Virus record (IMG/VR): IMGVR_UViG_3300032893_003189
Location: 1-46,014 of that record
Length of the DNA: 46,014 bases
Reading direction: 5' to 3' (one strand)
Source: a virus
Under the pieces are notes generated by a model. The model saw only the letters and a program-made list of their open reading frames with translations. It did not search any database and had not been told where the DNA came from. Positions within the stretch are counted from its first letter, which is position 1. The number at the start of each line of letters is the position of its first letter. Of this stretch, positions 13,907 to 23,000 are shown piece by piece. A program made the translations under genes and the position numbers.

Positions 13907-14076
13907 AGTGCATCTGCGGACACGATTACGCAAGCCACTATTACGACCTGTTACGGTCGCCAAATGCGCGTGGCCTTTTTACACGTTGCCGTGAATGCGA
14001 TGTGGAGCACTCGAATCCGGGGTTTATCGCATTCCGTCCACCTTGCAACGAATTCGTTCCGGTGAGGAACTACTAG
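13903..14076 (+). CDS. small zinc-binding protein, 57 aa
   Basis: GTG start overlapping the previous stop (GTGA). The sequence opens with KCICGHDYASHYY, then TRCRECDVEHSN and a final Cys in RPPCNEF: a C-x-C-G-H plus C-x2-C pattern that can hold one or two zinc ions. It is encoded just before the methyltransferase. Small Cys/His proteins of this kind are frequent in phages and usually unassigned. Confidence 0.55.
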   Translation: MKCICGHDYASHYYDLLRSPNARGLFTRCRECDVEHSNPGFIAFRPPCNEFVPVRNY

Positions 14077-14078
14077 CC

Positions 14079-15350
14079 GTGATCTACGGCTCCATTTGCT
14101 CCGGGATCGAGGCGGCGACCGTCGCATGGCATCCGCTCGGATGGCGGGCGGCATGGTATGCCGAAATCGAGCCGTTTTGCTGCGCGCTCTTGAAGCATCA
14201 ATATCCGGGGACGGTTAATCATGGCGATTTTACGCAAATCCGGGAATCCGAACCTCTCGATGTTCTCGTCGGCGGGACGCCGTGCCAATCCTTCAGCGTC
14301 GCCGGAAAGCGCGCGGGATTGGACGATCCGCGTGGCAACCTCACGCTCGAATTCTTTGCGCTTGCTCGCCGATTACGGCTGCGCTGGATACTTTGGGAGA
14401 ATGTCCCCGGCGTCATGTCGGATGACGGCGGACGGACGTTTGGAACCGTGCTCGGACTCCTGGCGCAATGCGGGTATGGGTTCGCCTATCGAATTCTTGA
14501 CGCTCAATATTTCGGAGTGCCACAGCGGCGCCGCCGCGTGTTCATTGTCGGATATCTTGGAGACTGGAGATATCCCGCGGCGGTACTTTTTGAGCGCGAA
14601 AGCCTGCGCGGGGATATTACGCCGGGCCGAGCGGCGCGGGAAGGAATTACCCATGCAGTTGCGGAGAGCCTTGGCGCAAGCGGCCGGGGCACCGAAAGAA
14701 CCGGCAGTTCCCGCGGACAAGACCCAGTAGTGGCAATGCCGCTGGCTAATCATCATGGAAGGAATGACCTCGATAGCACTAGGTTCGTTCCGGAGATTGC
14801 GACCAGCCTGAACGCGCGCGAAAACAAGGGGCCATTGCCGGAAGCGGGACTATCGACGGTGACCGCGCATTCGCTGCGCGCCGAGGGCTTCGACGCCTCG
14901 GAGGATGGAACCGGACGCGGGTGTCCGATTGTGCCGATTCTGGAAGCGGGCAAGCGATGCGGTAACCGGGATAGCGCGCGAGATGGACTTGGAATCGGGG
15001 AGCCGGGCGATCCGATGTTCACGCTGCAATCCGGCGCGCAACATGCGGTCATGTTCGATTACAAGCAATCGGGCGAAATCGATCCGGTGATGCGCAGCCT
15101 TTCGCACGACAAGAGCCATGCGAACAGCGGCAGCCATTTGGCGGTCGCATCGCGGACATTTGTCGGCGTGCGCCGGTTGACGCCGCGCGAATGCGAGCGC
15201 TTGCAGGGCTTTCCCGACGACTACACGGCGATTCCCTATCGCGGCAAGCCGTGCGCCGACGGGCCGCGTTATCGAGCGCTCGGAAATTCGATGGCGGTTC
15301 CGGTGATGCGCTGGCTCGGCGAACGAATCGCAATGGTGGATGCGATATGA
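14079..15350 (+). CDS. DNA cytosine-C5 methyltransferase, 423 aa
   Basis: Transfers a methyl group from S-adenosylmethionine to cytosine C5. Motifs are in the standard order: I GSICSGIEAATVAW (residues 4-17), IV G-G-T-P-C-Q-S-F with catalytic Cys69, VI W-E-N-V-P-G near 106-111, VIII Q-R-R-R-R-V near 149-154. A long variable target-recognition region follows, then IX RRLTPRECERLQGFPDDY and X RALGNSMAVPVM at the C-terminus. The GTG at 14079 with GAGGA upstream avoids the overlap created by the longer frame from 13995. No cognate restriction enzyme is seen, so it is probably an orphan enzyme protecting phage DNA. The 3' end couples to the terminase (ATGA). Confidence 0.9.
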   Translation: MIYGSICSGIEAATVAWHPLGWRAAWYAEIEPFCCALLKHQYPGTVNHGDFTQIRESEPLDVLVGGTPCQSFSVAGKRAGLDDPRGNLTLEFFALARRLRLRWILWENVPGVMSDDGGRTFGTVLGLLAQCGYGFAYRILDAQYFGVPQRRRRVFIVGYLGDWRYPAAVLFERESLRGDITPGRAAREGITHAVAESLGASGRGTERTGSSRGQDPVVAMPLANHHGRNDLDSTRFVPEIATSLNARENKGPLPEAGLSTVTAHSLRAEGFDASEDGTGRGCPIVPILEAGKRCGNRDSARDGLGIGEPGDPMFTLQSGAQHAVMFDYKQSGEIDPVMRSLSHDKSHANSGSHLAVASRTFVGVRRLTPRECERLQGFPDDYTAIPYRGKPCADGPRYRALGNSMAVPVMRWLGERIAMVDAI

Positions 15351-16633
15351 AAGACGAAGGCCGCGAGACACCATCCTGGCGGCAGGTCCAATCCTTCCAG
15401 AAAATGCTCGCCAAGGCCGGAGAGAAGCCACCGGCCGACCGCGACGAATTCAAGGCGTGGCTGAAGGAGCACGCGGAGCGGGAGTTGTGGTTTTTCAGCC
15501 GGTGGATTCTGGGGAACGAATATCTCTCGCTCGGCACGTTTCATCGGCAAATCGTCTGTCCGTACCTTACGGACTACTCGAATTCGCGGTTTAAGCTGCT
15601 GATGCTGCCGATGGGCTGCCTCAAGACGACGATCGCGAGCCGCAGCATTCCGCCTCACGCGCTGATTCAGCCGGCGGCGAAGAACATCTATTTCCCCGGC
15701 GTGAAGGGTTGCAACATCCGCACGCTGCTGGTGAACGAGAACACCGACAAGAGCAAAGAGAACTTGGCGTACATTTCCGAGCATTTGATGGAGAACAAGT
15801 GGATTTACTGGCTGTGGCCGGAAATCTGCTGGCAGCGGAAGAAGGACGCGAAGCGATGGACTGATACCGAAATCGAAGTGCCGCGCACGCGGGTCATTGC
15901 GGAGCCGAGCATCACGGCGGCGGGAATCAAGACCGGATGGGTCGGCCGGTATTACGACCTGATCGTCGCGGACGATATTTCGGCGTTGCAGGCCAGCCAA
16001 GACCCGCCGCTCATGGAGCGCGCCAAAAAGGTGCGGCGCACGCTCAAGACCCGCTTTTCGCATAAAGAGACCGGCATCTATTTGGGCGCGATGACGCACT
16101 GGGGCGCGAATGATACCTGCGTGGAATGGCGCAAAGACCTTGACTTCGAGGTCATGGTCAAGGGGATAGAGGAGCCGACTCCGGCGCCGGACGGTCCGAT
16201 GATGCCGCTGTGGCCGGAGAAATACCCGGCTGAATGGATTGAAAAGACCCGCAAGGGCATGGACCCGATTGAATTCTCTCTGTGGCTGATGAACAAACCG
16301 GTGCCGTCCGGGTACACGGCGCTGAATTGGGAGGAATTGCGGGAGTACACGCTGGAGGTTCGCGGCGACCTGAATCACCCTTACGAGGTACTGGTCTTTT
16401 CGGATGCGCCGATCGATGAGCAGATTCTCATGCGGCACGAGCGCAAGATGAACCCGGCTGGGTTCCGGTTGGGCAAGCCTCTCTCGGAGGTCTATCCCGG
16501 CAAGCCGCGGAAGCCGGGCAAAGGGCCGGAGATTGGATGGGAAGGCCAAGGCGGCTATTTGCTGAATAAATATCCGAGCTTGGAACACCCGCCGCCGAAT
16601 TACCCCAATCCGGTGCGGAGGGATGCCCAATGA
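15347..16633 (+). CDS. terL: terminase large subunit, ATPase part, 428 aa
   Basis: Motor part of the DNA-packaging terminase. Residues 86-95 contain M-L-P-M-G-C-L-K-T-T, a deviant Walker A as found in many TerL proteins. YYDLIVADDIS near 202-212 is Walker B with the catalytic acidic pair, and GIYLGAMTHWGANDT near 245 resembles coupling motif III. The frame ends at 428 aa without an RNase H-fold nuclease; that domain is encoded separately at 17013. The C-terminal tail is Pro/Gly-rich. The start at 15347 (ATGA overlap) is chosen over the long upstream extension. No small terminase subunit is recognised nearby. Confidence 0.8.
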   Translation: MKDEGRETPSWRQVQSFQKMLAKAGEKPPADRDEFKAWLKEHAERELWFFSRWILGNEYLSLGTFHRQIVCPYLTDYSNSRFKLLMLPMGCLKTTIASRSIPPHALIQPAAKNIYFPGVKGCNIRTLLVNENTDKSKENLAYISEHLMENKWIYWLWPEICWQRKKDAKRWTDTEIEVPRTRVIAEPSITAAGIKTGWVGRYYDLIVADDISALQASQDPPLMERAKKVRRTLKTRFSHKETGIYLGAMTHWGANDTCVEWRKDLDFEVMVKGIEEPTPAPDGPMMPLWPEKYPAEWIEKTRKGMDPIEFSLWLMNKPVPSGYTALNWEELREYTLEVRGDLNHPYEVLVFSDAPIDEQILMRHERKMNPAGFRLGKPLSEVYPGKPRKPGKGPEIGWEGQGGYLLNKYPSLEHPPPNYPNPVRRDAQ

Positions 16634-16854
16634 TTCAGATCTGCGAAGCTATCTTTTGCGAGGCGATGTACTGCTACTACCGAAACAATGAATTGGCGCA
16701 TCGGCGTCGCCCGCTCCCCCGCGGTGCGGAGTTCATCGTGAAGATGAAGCATTACCTTGACTTTATGAATGAGGCAGCGGAGCGTCCGCAGATCAAAATT
16801 GTGACGGACTATCGGAGCCGCAATGCTGAATGGATCGAAAAGACGCGCATTTGA
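16630..16854 (+). CDS. hypothetical protein within split terminase, 74 aa
   Basis: The ATG overlaps the stop of the ATPase gene. The N-terminal segment is Cys/Tyr-rich (ICEAIFCEAMYCYYRNN), followed by basic helices. Its last residues AEWIEKTR repeat residues of the terminase ATPase exactly, and the DNA at 16825-16849 matches 16229-16253 at 23 of 25 positions. It may be a small gene that gained its 3' end by local recombination, or a remnant of a duplicated terminase segment. Confidence 0.55.
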   Translation: MIQICEAIFCEAMYCYYRNNELAHRRRPLPRGAEFIVKMKHYLDFMNEAAERPQIKIVTDYRSRNAEWIEKTRI

Positions 16855-17026
16855 AGCCTTTCCCGCCACCGGAATGTATCCGAGCATGTTCGATTTCCTA
16901 TGGAATGACCCGTTATCCGATGCGGATAGACAGTTAGCGCAAGACATTGTGAGATCGGGGATTCTTGTGTTTCCGCGAGTTTACGACCGACTGCGCGAAT
17001 TAGGATTTCTTAATGGCGATAGTTGA
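16823..17026 (+). CDS. hypothetical protein within split terminase, 67 aa
   Basis: Overlaps the preceding ORF by 32 nt and the nuclease gene by 14 nt. It starts inside the duplicated terminase segment and continues with FDFLWNDPLSDADRQLAQDIVRSGILVFPRVYDRLRELG, a helical soluble stretch. It could be an accessory factor connecting the two terminase halves or an unrelated insert. No known family is recognised. Confidence 0.5.
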   Translation: MLNGSKRRAFEAFPATGMYPSMFDFLWNDPLSDADRQLAQDIVRSGILVFPRVYDRLRELGFLNGDS

Positions 17027-17630
17027 AGTCCGCAAGCTCTACCGGGTTGGCTTTTGCGACCCCGCCGGACGCAAAACAGACGCCAAGGGTCCGCGCGCCC
17101 GCGCCGCCATCGCGGTAATCGGGCAAGACGAATTCGAGCGGATATTCCTTTTGTCGATCTGGGCGGATCGCCTTCCAGCCGACAAGCTGATGGAGAAAAT
17201 CTTCTGGACGCACGAACATTTTCAGGTGGCGATATTCGGGGTCGATGCGACCGCCACGCAGGTCATCTTTTTCGACATGCTGCAAAAGCAGGCCAGCGAT
17301 TTAGGCATCCGCATTCCATTGCGCCCGGTCGATCAGAAGATGGAAAAAACATTTTCCATTGAGACGACCTTGCAGCCGATTGCGGCAGGCGGGAGATTAT
17401 TCCGACCGCCAGAGCGTGAATGCTCCGGCCTGAAATCCGAATGGACGACTTTCCCCAACGGCTTCTATCGCGACCAGATGGACGCGGTTACGAATGCGAT
17501 CAAGCTGCTGCCGCGCGTGCTGCCCGAACATCTCCGCGCGCTTTCGCGCGATCGGTTGCGCCGATATTTGCAATCGACGGGGATGTCGCGGGACCAGGTG
17601 GAGTTGCAGTTGCTTCAAAAACAAGATTAA
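17013..17630 (+). CDS. terminase large subunit, nuclease part, 205 aa
   Basis: Matches the C-terminal RNase H-fold nuclease of TerL. VGFCDPAGRKTDAKGPRAR carries the first catalytic Asp (residue 16), VAIFGVDATATQV near residue 75 the second acidic strand, and FYRDQMDAVTNAI near residues 150-163 the final Asp. In usual TerL proteins this domain follows directly the ATPase; here it has its own start and is separated by about 380 bp. The two products probably act as a two-chain motor/nuclease that cuts concatemers. Confidence 0.75.
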   Translation: MAIVEVRKLYRVGFCDPAGRKTDAKGPRARAAIAVIGQDEFERIFLLSIWADRLPADKLMEKIFWTHEHFQVAIFGVDATATQVIFFDMLQKQASDLGIRIPLRPVDQKMEKTFSIETTLQPIAAGGRLFRPPERECSGLKSEWTTFPNGFYRDQMDAVTNAIKLLPRVLPEHLRALSRDRLRRYLQSTGMSRDQVELQLLQKQD

Positions 17631-17641
17631 CTTTCGGCAGG

Positions 17642-18295
17642 ATGAAGAAAGTCGCTGCGCTGCTGACTGTGATCGTCGCGGGATGCCACCCTCTCCCTGC
17701 TTTCGCGCAAAATTGGCCGGGCGTCCCGACGACCACCACCACGGTAACGCCGACAACTACGGTGACCGCCACTGCGACCTTTACCGCGACGGCGACCACG
17801 ACGGCGACCTCCACCGCCACTAGGACCGCGACGGCAACAGCTACTCATACCGGCACGACTCCGACGGTTACCGTATCGCCCACGGCTACAATCTCGCCGA
17901 CCAGTACAACGACCCTATCCCCAACGGCGACGATTTCACCGACCGCGACAATAACGACAACTGCGACCTCCACCACCACCGCAACCGCAAGCGCGACGCC
18001 CACGCCGCAACCCCAGCAATGGAGTTTCTGGGCAAGCGGGATCAACGTCGGCGGCGCCAAGACTTGCCTTGCGGCACAGACCTGCCCGATCCCGCCGCAG
18101 AATCAAATAGGCGGGACCGCTTCGACCGCCCAAATAAATGCAGCGGGTGCCGCGTTGCTGGGTTGCTTAGATGCGCTGAATTCGCCGACCCCGAACGCAA
18201 CCGTGAGCGTGTTGGTCAAGAACTGTAACCAGCAGAGCGGATGGTCTGGCCAGACGTGCGACCAGATTTATCCGTACTGCTGGGGAACATGGTGA
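17642..18295 (+). CDS. secreted Thr-rich repeat protein, 217 aa
   Basis: The N-terminus (KKVAALLTVIVAGCHPLPAFAQ) is a Sec signal with a possible lipobox V-A-G-C, so the protein is exported, either as a lipoprotein or cut after AFA. Residues 30-125 are almost only Thr, Ala, Pro, Ser and Val, with PTATISPT units and TAT triplets. The C-terminal domain carries several Cys (TCLAAQTCPIP, LLGCLDAL, VKNCNQQ, TCDQIYPYC) that probably form disulfides. The ATG at 17642 is preferred because the upstream part of the ORF lies over the nuclease gene. Related linkers occur in three genes at 37545-42218. Function unknown. Confidence 0.65.
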   Translation: MKKVAALLTVIVAGCHPLPAFAQNWPGVPTTTTTVTPTTTVTATATFTATATTTATSTATRTATATATHTGTTPTVTVSPTATISPTSTTTLSPTATISPTATITTTATSTTTATASATPTPQPQQWSFWASGINVGGAKTCLAAQTCPIPPQNQIGGTASTAQINAAGAALLGCLDALNSPTPNATVSVLVKNCNQQSGWSGQTCDQIYPYCWGTW

Positions 18296-18373
18296 TATTG
18301 CCAAGCTGTCCATTGCGGTGCTAAGTTCGCGTCATCCGGGCGTGCCGCGTGTCGTCCCCGATAAGAGGCACGC

Positions 18374-18976
18374 ATGGCGCAAGTTGCCGGAACCTTAGCG
18401 GGACAAGTTGGCGGACGGGTCAGAGACCCTGACGCCCAAGCGACTCCAACCTCAAGCCGTCTTTCGCTTCTCTCCTACGCGCAAATAGCGATCAACGCCA
18501 TTTTGGGCGACGTGGTGCAGAGCGCGAGTTTAGCCATCACGGCGGGCCAGCAGGTCTATCAACTCTCCAGCGTTCTCCCCAACGCGATCAAGGTGCTGCG
18601 CGTCACCGACAGCAGTGGCGTCGATTTTGAGCCAACACCATTTGAACCGGGTCTGCGATGGATCGACATGAACTGGTTGGGTGGAACCAGCGGCAAGCCG
18701 CGCGTGTACGCACAGTGCGGCCGCGACGTGCTGGTGATTTATCCGAACCCGACCGTCAACGACACGCTCACCGTGTACTACTCGAAGCTAACAGCCACGA
18801 TCACTACCGGCAGCCAAGTTACCGAAGTTCCCAATGAGGACGATGACGCGGTGATGGACCTGACCGAAATCTTGCTGCTGCTGCACGACCGCGACCTGAA
18901 TGGAGTAGCCGCCGCGATCAAACGATGGCAGGACCGTTTGGCGCGGCTTAAAGGCGAAGTCCGGGGTACACCGTAA
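18374..18976 (+). CDS. head-tail adaptor-like protein (phage adaptor family), 200 aa
   Basis: A short N-terminal tail is followed by helices (SYAQIAINAILGDVVQ), a beta region (YQLSSVLPNAIKVLRV, DVLVIYPNPTVNDTLTVYYSKL) and a C-terminal helix pair (MDLTEILLLLHDRDLNGVAAAIKRWQDRL). This order resembles podovirus adaptor/neck proteins that dock under the portal. It opens the tail gene block and couples by TAATG to the next gene. An AGAGG site precedes the ATG. Confidence 0.6.
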   Translation: MAQVAGTLAGQVGGRVRDPDAQATPTSSRLSLLSYAQIAINAILGDVVQSASLAITAGQQVYQLSSVLPNAIKVLRVTDSSGVDFEPTPFEPGLRWIDMNWLGGTSGKPRVYAQCGRDVLVIYPNPTVNDTLTVYYSKLTATITTGSQVTEVPNEDDDAVMDLTEILLLLHDRDLNGVAAAIKRWQDRLARLKGEVRGTP

Positions 18977-19524
18977 TGGCACAAGCCGACGTACAAACTC
19001 TGGTCGATCTGCTGTCGAGCGGCCAATTCGACGTGACACTGTTTCCGCAGTTCTACGCCGATGTGATGAACGATCTCGGCGCGCAGAATTGGCATACCAG
19101 CGAGCAGACGCTTGCGGTATCAGCCGGAAACAACCCGCTTAACCTCAGCCCGAACCTTCTCAATCTCTTGGGCGTGATATTCGGCACAACCGCGATGTGG
19201 CAGCTTACCCTGCGCGAACTCGAATCCTTGAACATCAACTGGCGCAACACGACGGGCACGCCGAACACCTTCACGATGGAAGCCCTTGGCGCCAAGTCCA
19301 TTGAATTGGCGCCGCCGCCGGCCAGCCCCGGCACGCTCTATTATTTCCAGTCCGAAACCAGAACTGCGGAGCTTCCTTACCTCACGCTCCCGATGGCGTT
19401 GAAAGTTCTGTGGCGGGAATACAAGCGCGAAAGCGATCATCAGGATTTGGCGTATGCCGCGTGGTGCAACTATCTGGCCGATTTGATTCTGAATGAAATG
19501 CTGGCGGGCGGAGGGACGCCGTGA
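18976..19524 (+). CDS. hypothetical tail/neck protein, 182 aa
   Basis: Starts at a TAATG junction. Composition is mainly alpha-helical with a small beta region (GTLYYFQSETRTAELPYLTLPMALKVLWREYKRES). The location between two structural genes indicates a virion protein, possibly a tail completion or neck component. No specific family is recognised. Confidence 0.55.
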   Translation: MAQADVQTLVDLLSSGQFDVTLFPQFYADVMNDLGAQNWHTSEQTLAVSAGNNPLNLSPNLLNLLGVIFGTTAMWQLTLRELESLNINWRNTTGTPNTFTMEALGAKSIELAPPPASPGTLYYFQSETRTAELPYLTLPMALKVLWREYKRESDHQDLAYAAWCNYLADLILNEMLAGGGTP

Positions 19525-20072
19525 ATGAACTCCCGCGCTTCAGCCCGATGGAGACGCCCGACCTTACCGCGGATCGGCTCAACCGCTTTCGCGATCGGCT
19601 GAATACCAGCCTCATCAACTTCGATAAGCGAATCGCCACGCTGGAGAAAGCGGGCATCGTAGTGACCAATGGAGCTTCAGCCGCTACGCCCTCTTCGGCT
19701 GCATCGAACGCGGCATCGGCGCCCGGCACACTGATAAATCCGTCGCAATTTGCTCCCTCGGTCGGCGGATCGATGACACTGATCACGCTGGCGTCAACGG
19801 ACTCCCCATATTCGGCAGCCCTCAATCCTGCCAAATGGACGCTGTTCTTGGTGGCGACGGGCGCGGGAGGAGATTTCACCCTCAATCTGCCGGTAGTGAC
19901 CGGAAGCGGGAATGTGGCCGTGGTCGTCAAGACGGACCTTCCCGCGCACGATGTGGTAATTACACCATCCGGTTCCGATAGGATCGCAGGTGCCGCGACG
20001 TACCCGCTGACCACTCAATTTCAATCCGTCATTCTGATCGACGGTGGAACGGGGGAATGGGTGGTGGCATAA
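19521..20072 (+). CDS. tail fibre/appendage-like protein, 183 aa
   Basis: GTG start overlapping the previous stop. An N-terminal coiled coil (RLNRFRDRLNTSLINFDKRIATLEKAGI) is followed by an Ala/Ser linker and a beta domain with SPYSAALNPAKWTLFLVA and VVITPSGSDRIAGAATYPLTT, the kind of terminal beta module often found in tail fibres and spikes. The coiled coil would allow trimerisation. It may attach to the large tail protein encoded next. Confidence 0.6.
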   Translation: MNELPRFSPMETPDLTADRLNRFRDRLNTSLINFDKRIATLEKAGIVVTNGASAATPSSAASNAASAPGTLINPSQFAPSVGGSMTLITLASTDSPYSAALNPAKWTLFLVATGAGGDFTLNLPVVTGSGNVAVVVKTDLPAHDVVITPSGSDRIAGAATYPLTTQFQSVILIDGGTGEWVVA

Positions 20073-23000
20073 ATGCCGATCCGGCGCATTCGCTTCAATA
20101 ATTTCAACCGTCGCTTGGTGCTGGCTGGCGGACAGGAACAGACCGGCCCCGGCGGCGTCCGGCAGGCGGTCAACGTCGCGCCGGAAAGCACGACCTCTAT
20201 TCTCTCGCGATGGGGATCGCAATCGCTGCGCAACGGCATCGCCGCGATTCAGGCGTACTACTGGAACGGCGTCGATTACCTCTACGACGGCACGACTCTT
20301 TACGCGAGCGGCAGTTCCCTCAACGCGACGATCCATGCGAACGGAAACATTCCATCCGGCGGCTTCAATGGAAACCGGATAACTTTCGTCTCAATGCCGC
20401 CTTCACCGGGCCTGCCAGACTATCTATTTGTGCTGGGTGGCGGCTGTATTCCGTTCAAGATCGACCCGTCCGGCAACGTCACGAACTGGGGAATTCAGCC
20501 GCCCGACACGCTGACCGGGACGACTGGGATGCAGGCGGCAAATGTCGCAGCGGAGTCCACGGCGATAGAGCCGGACAACTGGGACTCCGGCACGGGATGG
20601 AAAGCCACCAATGCGGTTCTCAGCGACAATTCCGATTCCCCGACTGGCGCGGCGTACTCACTGGAAATCAATCCGGGAGCTACCGCTGAAGCGGGTCAAA
20701 TCGTCAATCCCAAGACCGTGCCGTATAGCCCCGCGCTGAATCTTTCAACCTACGCTGACGGCACTCTGTCTCTTCCGACGGACGTATTCCAGTTCTGGCT
20801 CCTGATTCACCTGCCCGCGACTCAGGCCACGACATGGGCAGAGGTGGACTTCGACGTTAACGATGGGAGTTTCAAAAAAGACTGGTACAGCTTTCAAATC
20901 GGCTTTGTATCGCCTACCGGCCAGAATCAAACCAAGACGCCATCGCACACCTACAACACGCTGTTAAATTTTCAAAGTGATCAATGGCAGTTGATTACGA
21001 TTCCCAAGAGCGCCTTCCTCCGCAATGGTGCTTCGTTGCAATACGATTGGAGCAATGTGCAGGCGATCCGGTTTCGATTTGGCAATCCGGTGCCGCCTTC
21101 CGGCTACTATCTCCTCGATAACAGCTTCACGATGTCGGGTGGTTGCGCGATGGGGGCTGGGCCGGCGGTCGGCAACGGCGGCTCTGAATACGATTACTTT
21201 GCCGTATTCCGCAACCAGACGACGGGAGCGCAATCAAATCCGCAACCCGTAGCGGCCAAAGTGTTCGGCGTGCAGGACAACACGGTCAAGGTAATAGGCA
21301 TCCCCGTGTCATCCGATGCTCAAGTGACGGCCCGCGATCTCTATCGGACGCAAGCCCTCACTGGACAGCCGGGCGGCGGCGTTGCGTTCTATCTCGACAC
21401 AATCCCCGACAACACAACCACGACGTACACGGACTCAGTGGCCGACCAGAGTATTCCGCTGACCCAAACGCCGTGGCAGAAGAATGTCAGTGTGCCGCCG
21501 AATAGCTCAGCGCCGTACTACGTCGATGGCGGCAACGGCTACTACTTCAGGCTGATCACTGGCGGCACGACTGGCGCAGCGGAGCCGTCGTGGGTCGTGC
21601 CAAGCACGGTATGGAGCCCGCAGACCTCGTTCGCGGTTAACGACACAACCTCGCAGCCCAAGGCGAACGGCCATTTCTGGAAATGCACCACGGCTGGCAT
21701 ATCCGGCAGTTCGGAGCCCGACTGGACAAAGGCCGGACCTCTCACCGATGGGACCGCCGTATGGACGGACCAAGGGGTGCAGCAGACGAACGATAACGGA
21801 GTGGTCTGGCGGTTCATGGGGATCAATTCAACCGCCGTGCTGGGGCAACCGATTGCAGCGGGCGTATCGCCCCAGTTGCTTTACGACAACACGCCACCGG
21901 CCAGCACCTACGACGACGCGATCGGGAATTTCCAAGGCTCCATGTTCTGGACGCGGGATAGCGCCAGCGGCAAGGGCGGGTATCTTTACGTCTCACCTCC
22001 GGGTCGGCCAGAAGCCGCGGCGACCGCAATTCTGGCGTGCGATCAGAACGACCCGGCTCAGAAATTGGTCGGATGGGATAGCGCGCTCTGGCTTCTATCT
22101 CAGGGACGCGGATTTCAAGTCACCGGTACCTACCCGAACTTCATCGCTCAAGAAGTCAATTTTAACTGCGGCACCTTGGCACCGTGGGCAGTCGTCGCAC
22201 TTCAGAAATTAGGAATTCTCTACTGGGCGCCGGATGGCGTCCGGGTGATGAATTGGAGCGGTTCAACGCTACTCGGCTTCGAGCAACTGGCAACCATCTT
22301 CCGAGGACAGCCGGAAGAAAACATCGCCAATGCGTGGAACGGGCAAAAGGGGTCATCGCCGATCTGGGCCGCGCTGCTACGCGATGAAGTAGTCTTTTCC
22401 GATGGCGCAAACCTGACGCTCGCGCTCGCTTACGAAGGGACGCGGCAAGGCCCGGCGTGGCGGCAAATCTCGCCTGTGCTGACCGCGCTCTATTACGCGC
22501 CGCAAGTCGGGAAGGCGATTGGCGCATTTGGCGGCAACAGTTATTGGTATGAGACTTCGGGGCAAGGTGAAGATGGAAGCACGCCCATTACGTTCACCTT
22601 GCAAACAGCGGGAGACTTCCCCGCACCTGGCGAACAGTTCACTTTCCAGCGGCTCTATATCAGTGCGAACCTCAACCAGAATCAGACCCTATCGCCGTCG
22701 CTCATCATTGACGGGGAAGCGACTGCCTTGCCGAGCATTACCGGCGCGCTCGGCATTACGCGCACCATTTACGAATTGTCGCCCAAACTGACCGGGCGGA
22801 TGCTCTCCGGCGTGATCGTGACCGGGAACCTTACGGGGCGCGTGGAAATATTCGACATCAGTGCGGATGTCTGGTTCGGGGAAGTCGCCGCGGCGATGCC
22901 GCCGGAATCCGCGTTGCAGGCGATGCCGAAACTGCAAGCTCCGGCATCTCGCGGGGATGCACCGATGCCGCCCGATATGGTAGCCAGACAGGATTTACCG

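Noticed and set aside
13057-13963. Minus-strand ORFs containing GFEPATLRH and RQDLNLRPS peptides
   Set aside because: Such peptides are translations of the antisense of tRNA T-arm sequence, which is exactly what lies at 13256-13276. They also run antisense to well-supported genes at 13350-13906.
15269-16630. 453-codon antisense ORF over the terminase ATPase (also 30856-32073 and 34704-35579 over portal and capsid)
   Set aside because: Long antisense frames are common in GC-rich DNA. The sense strands carry recognised motifs, whereas the antisense products are Arg/His-rich without domains.
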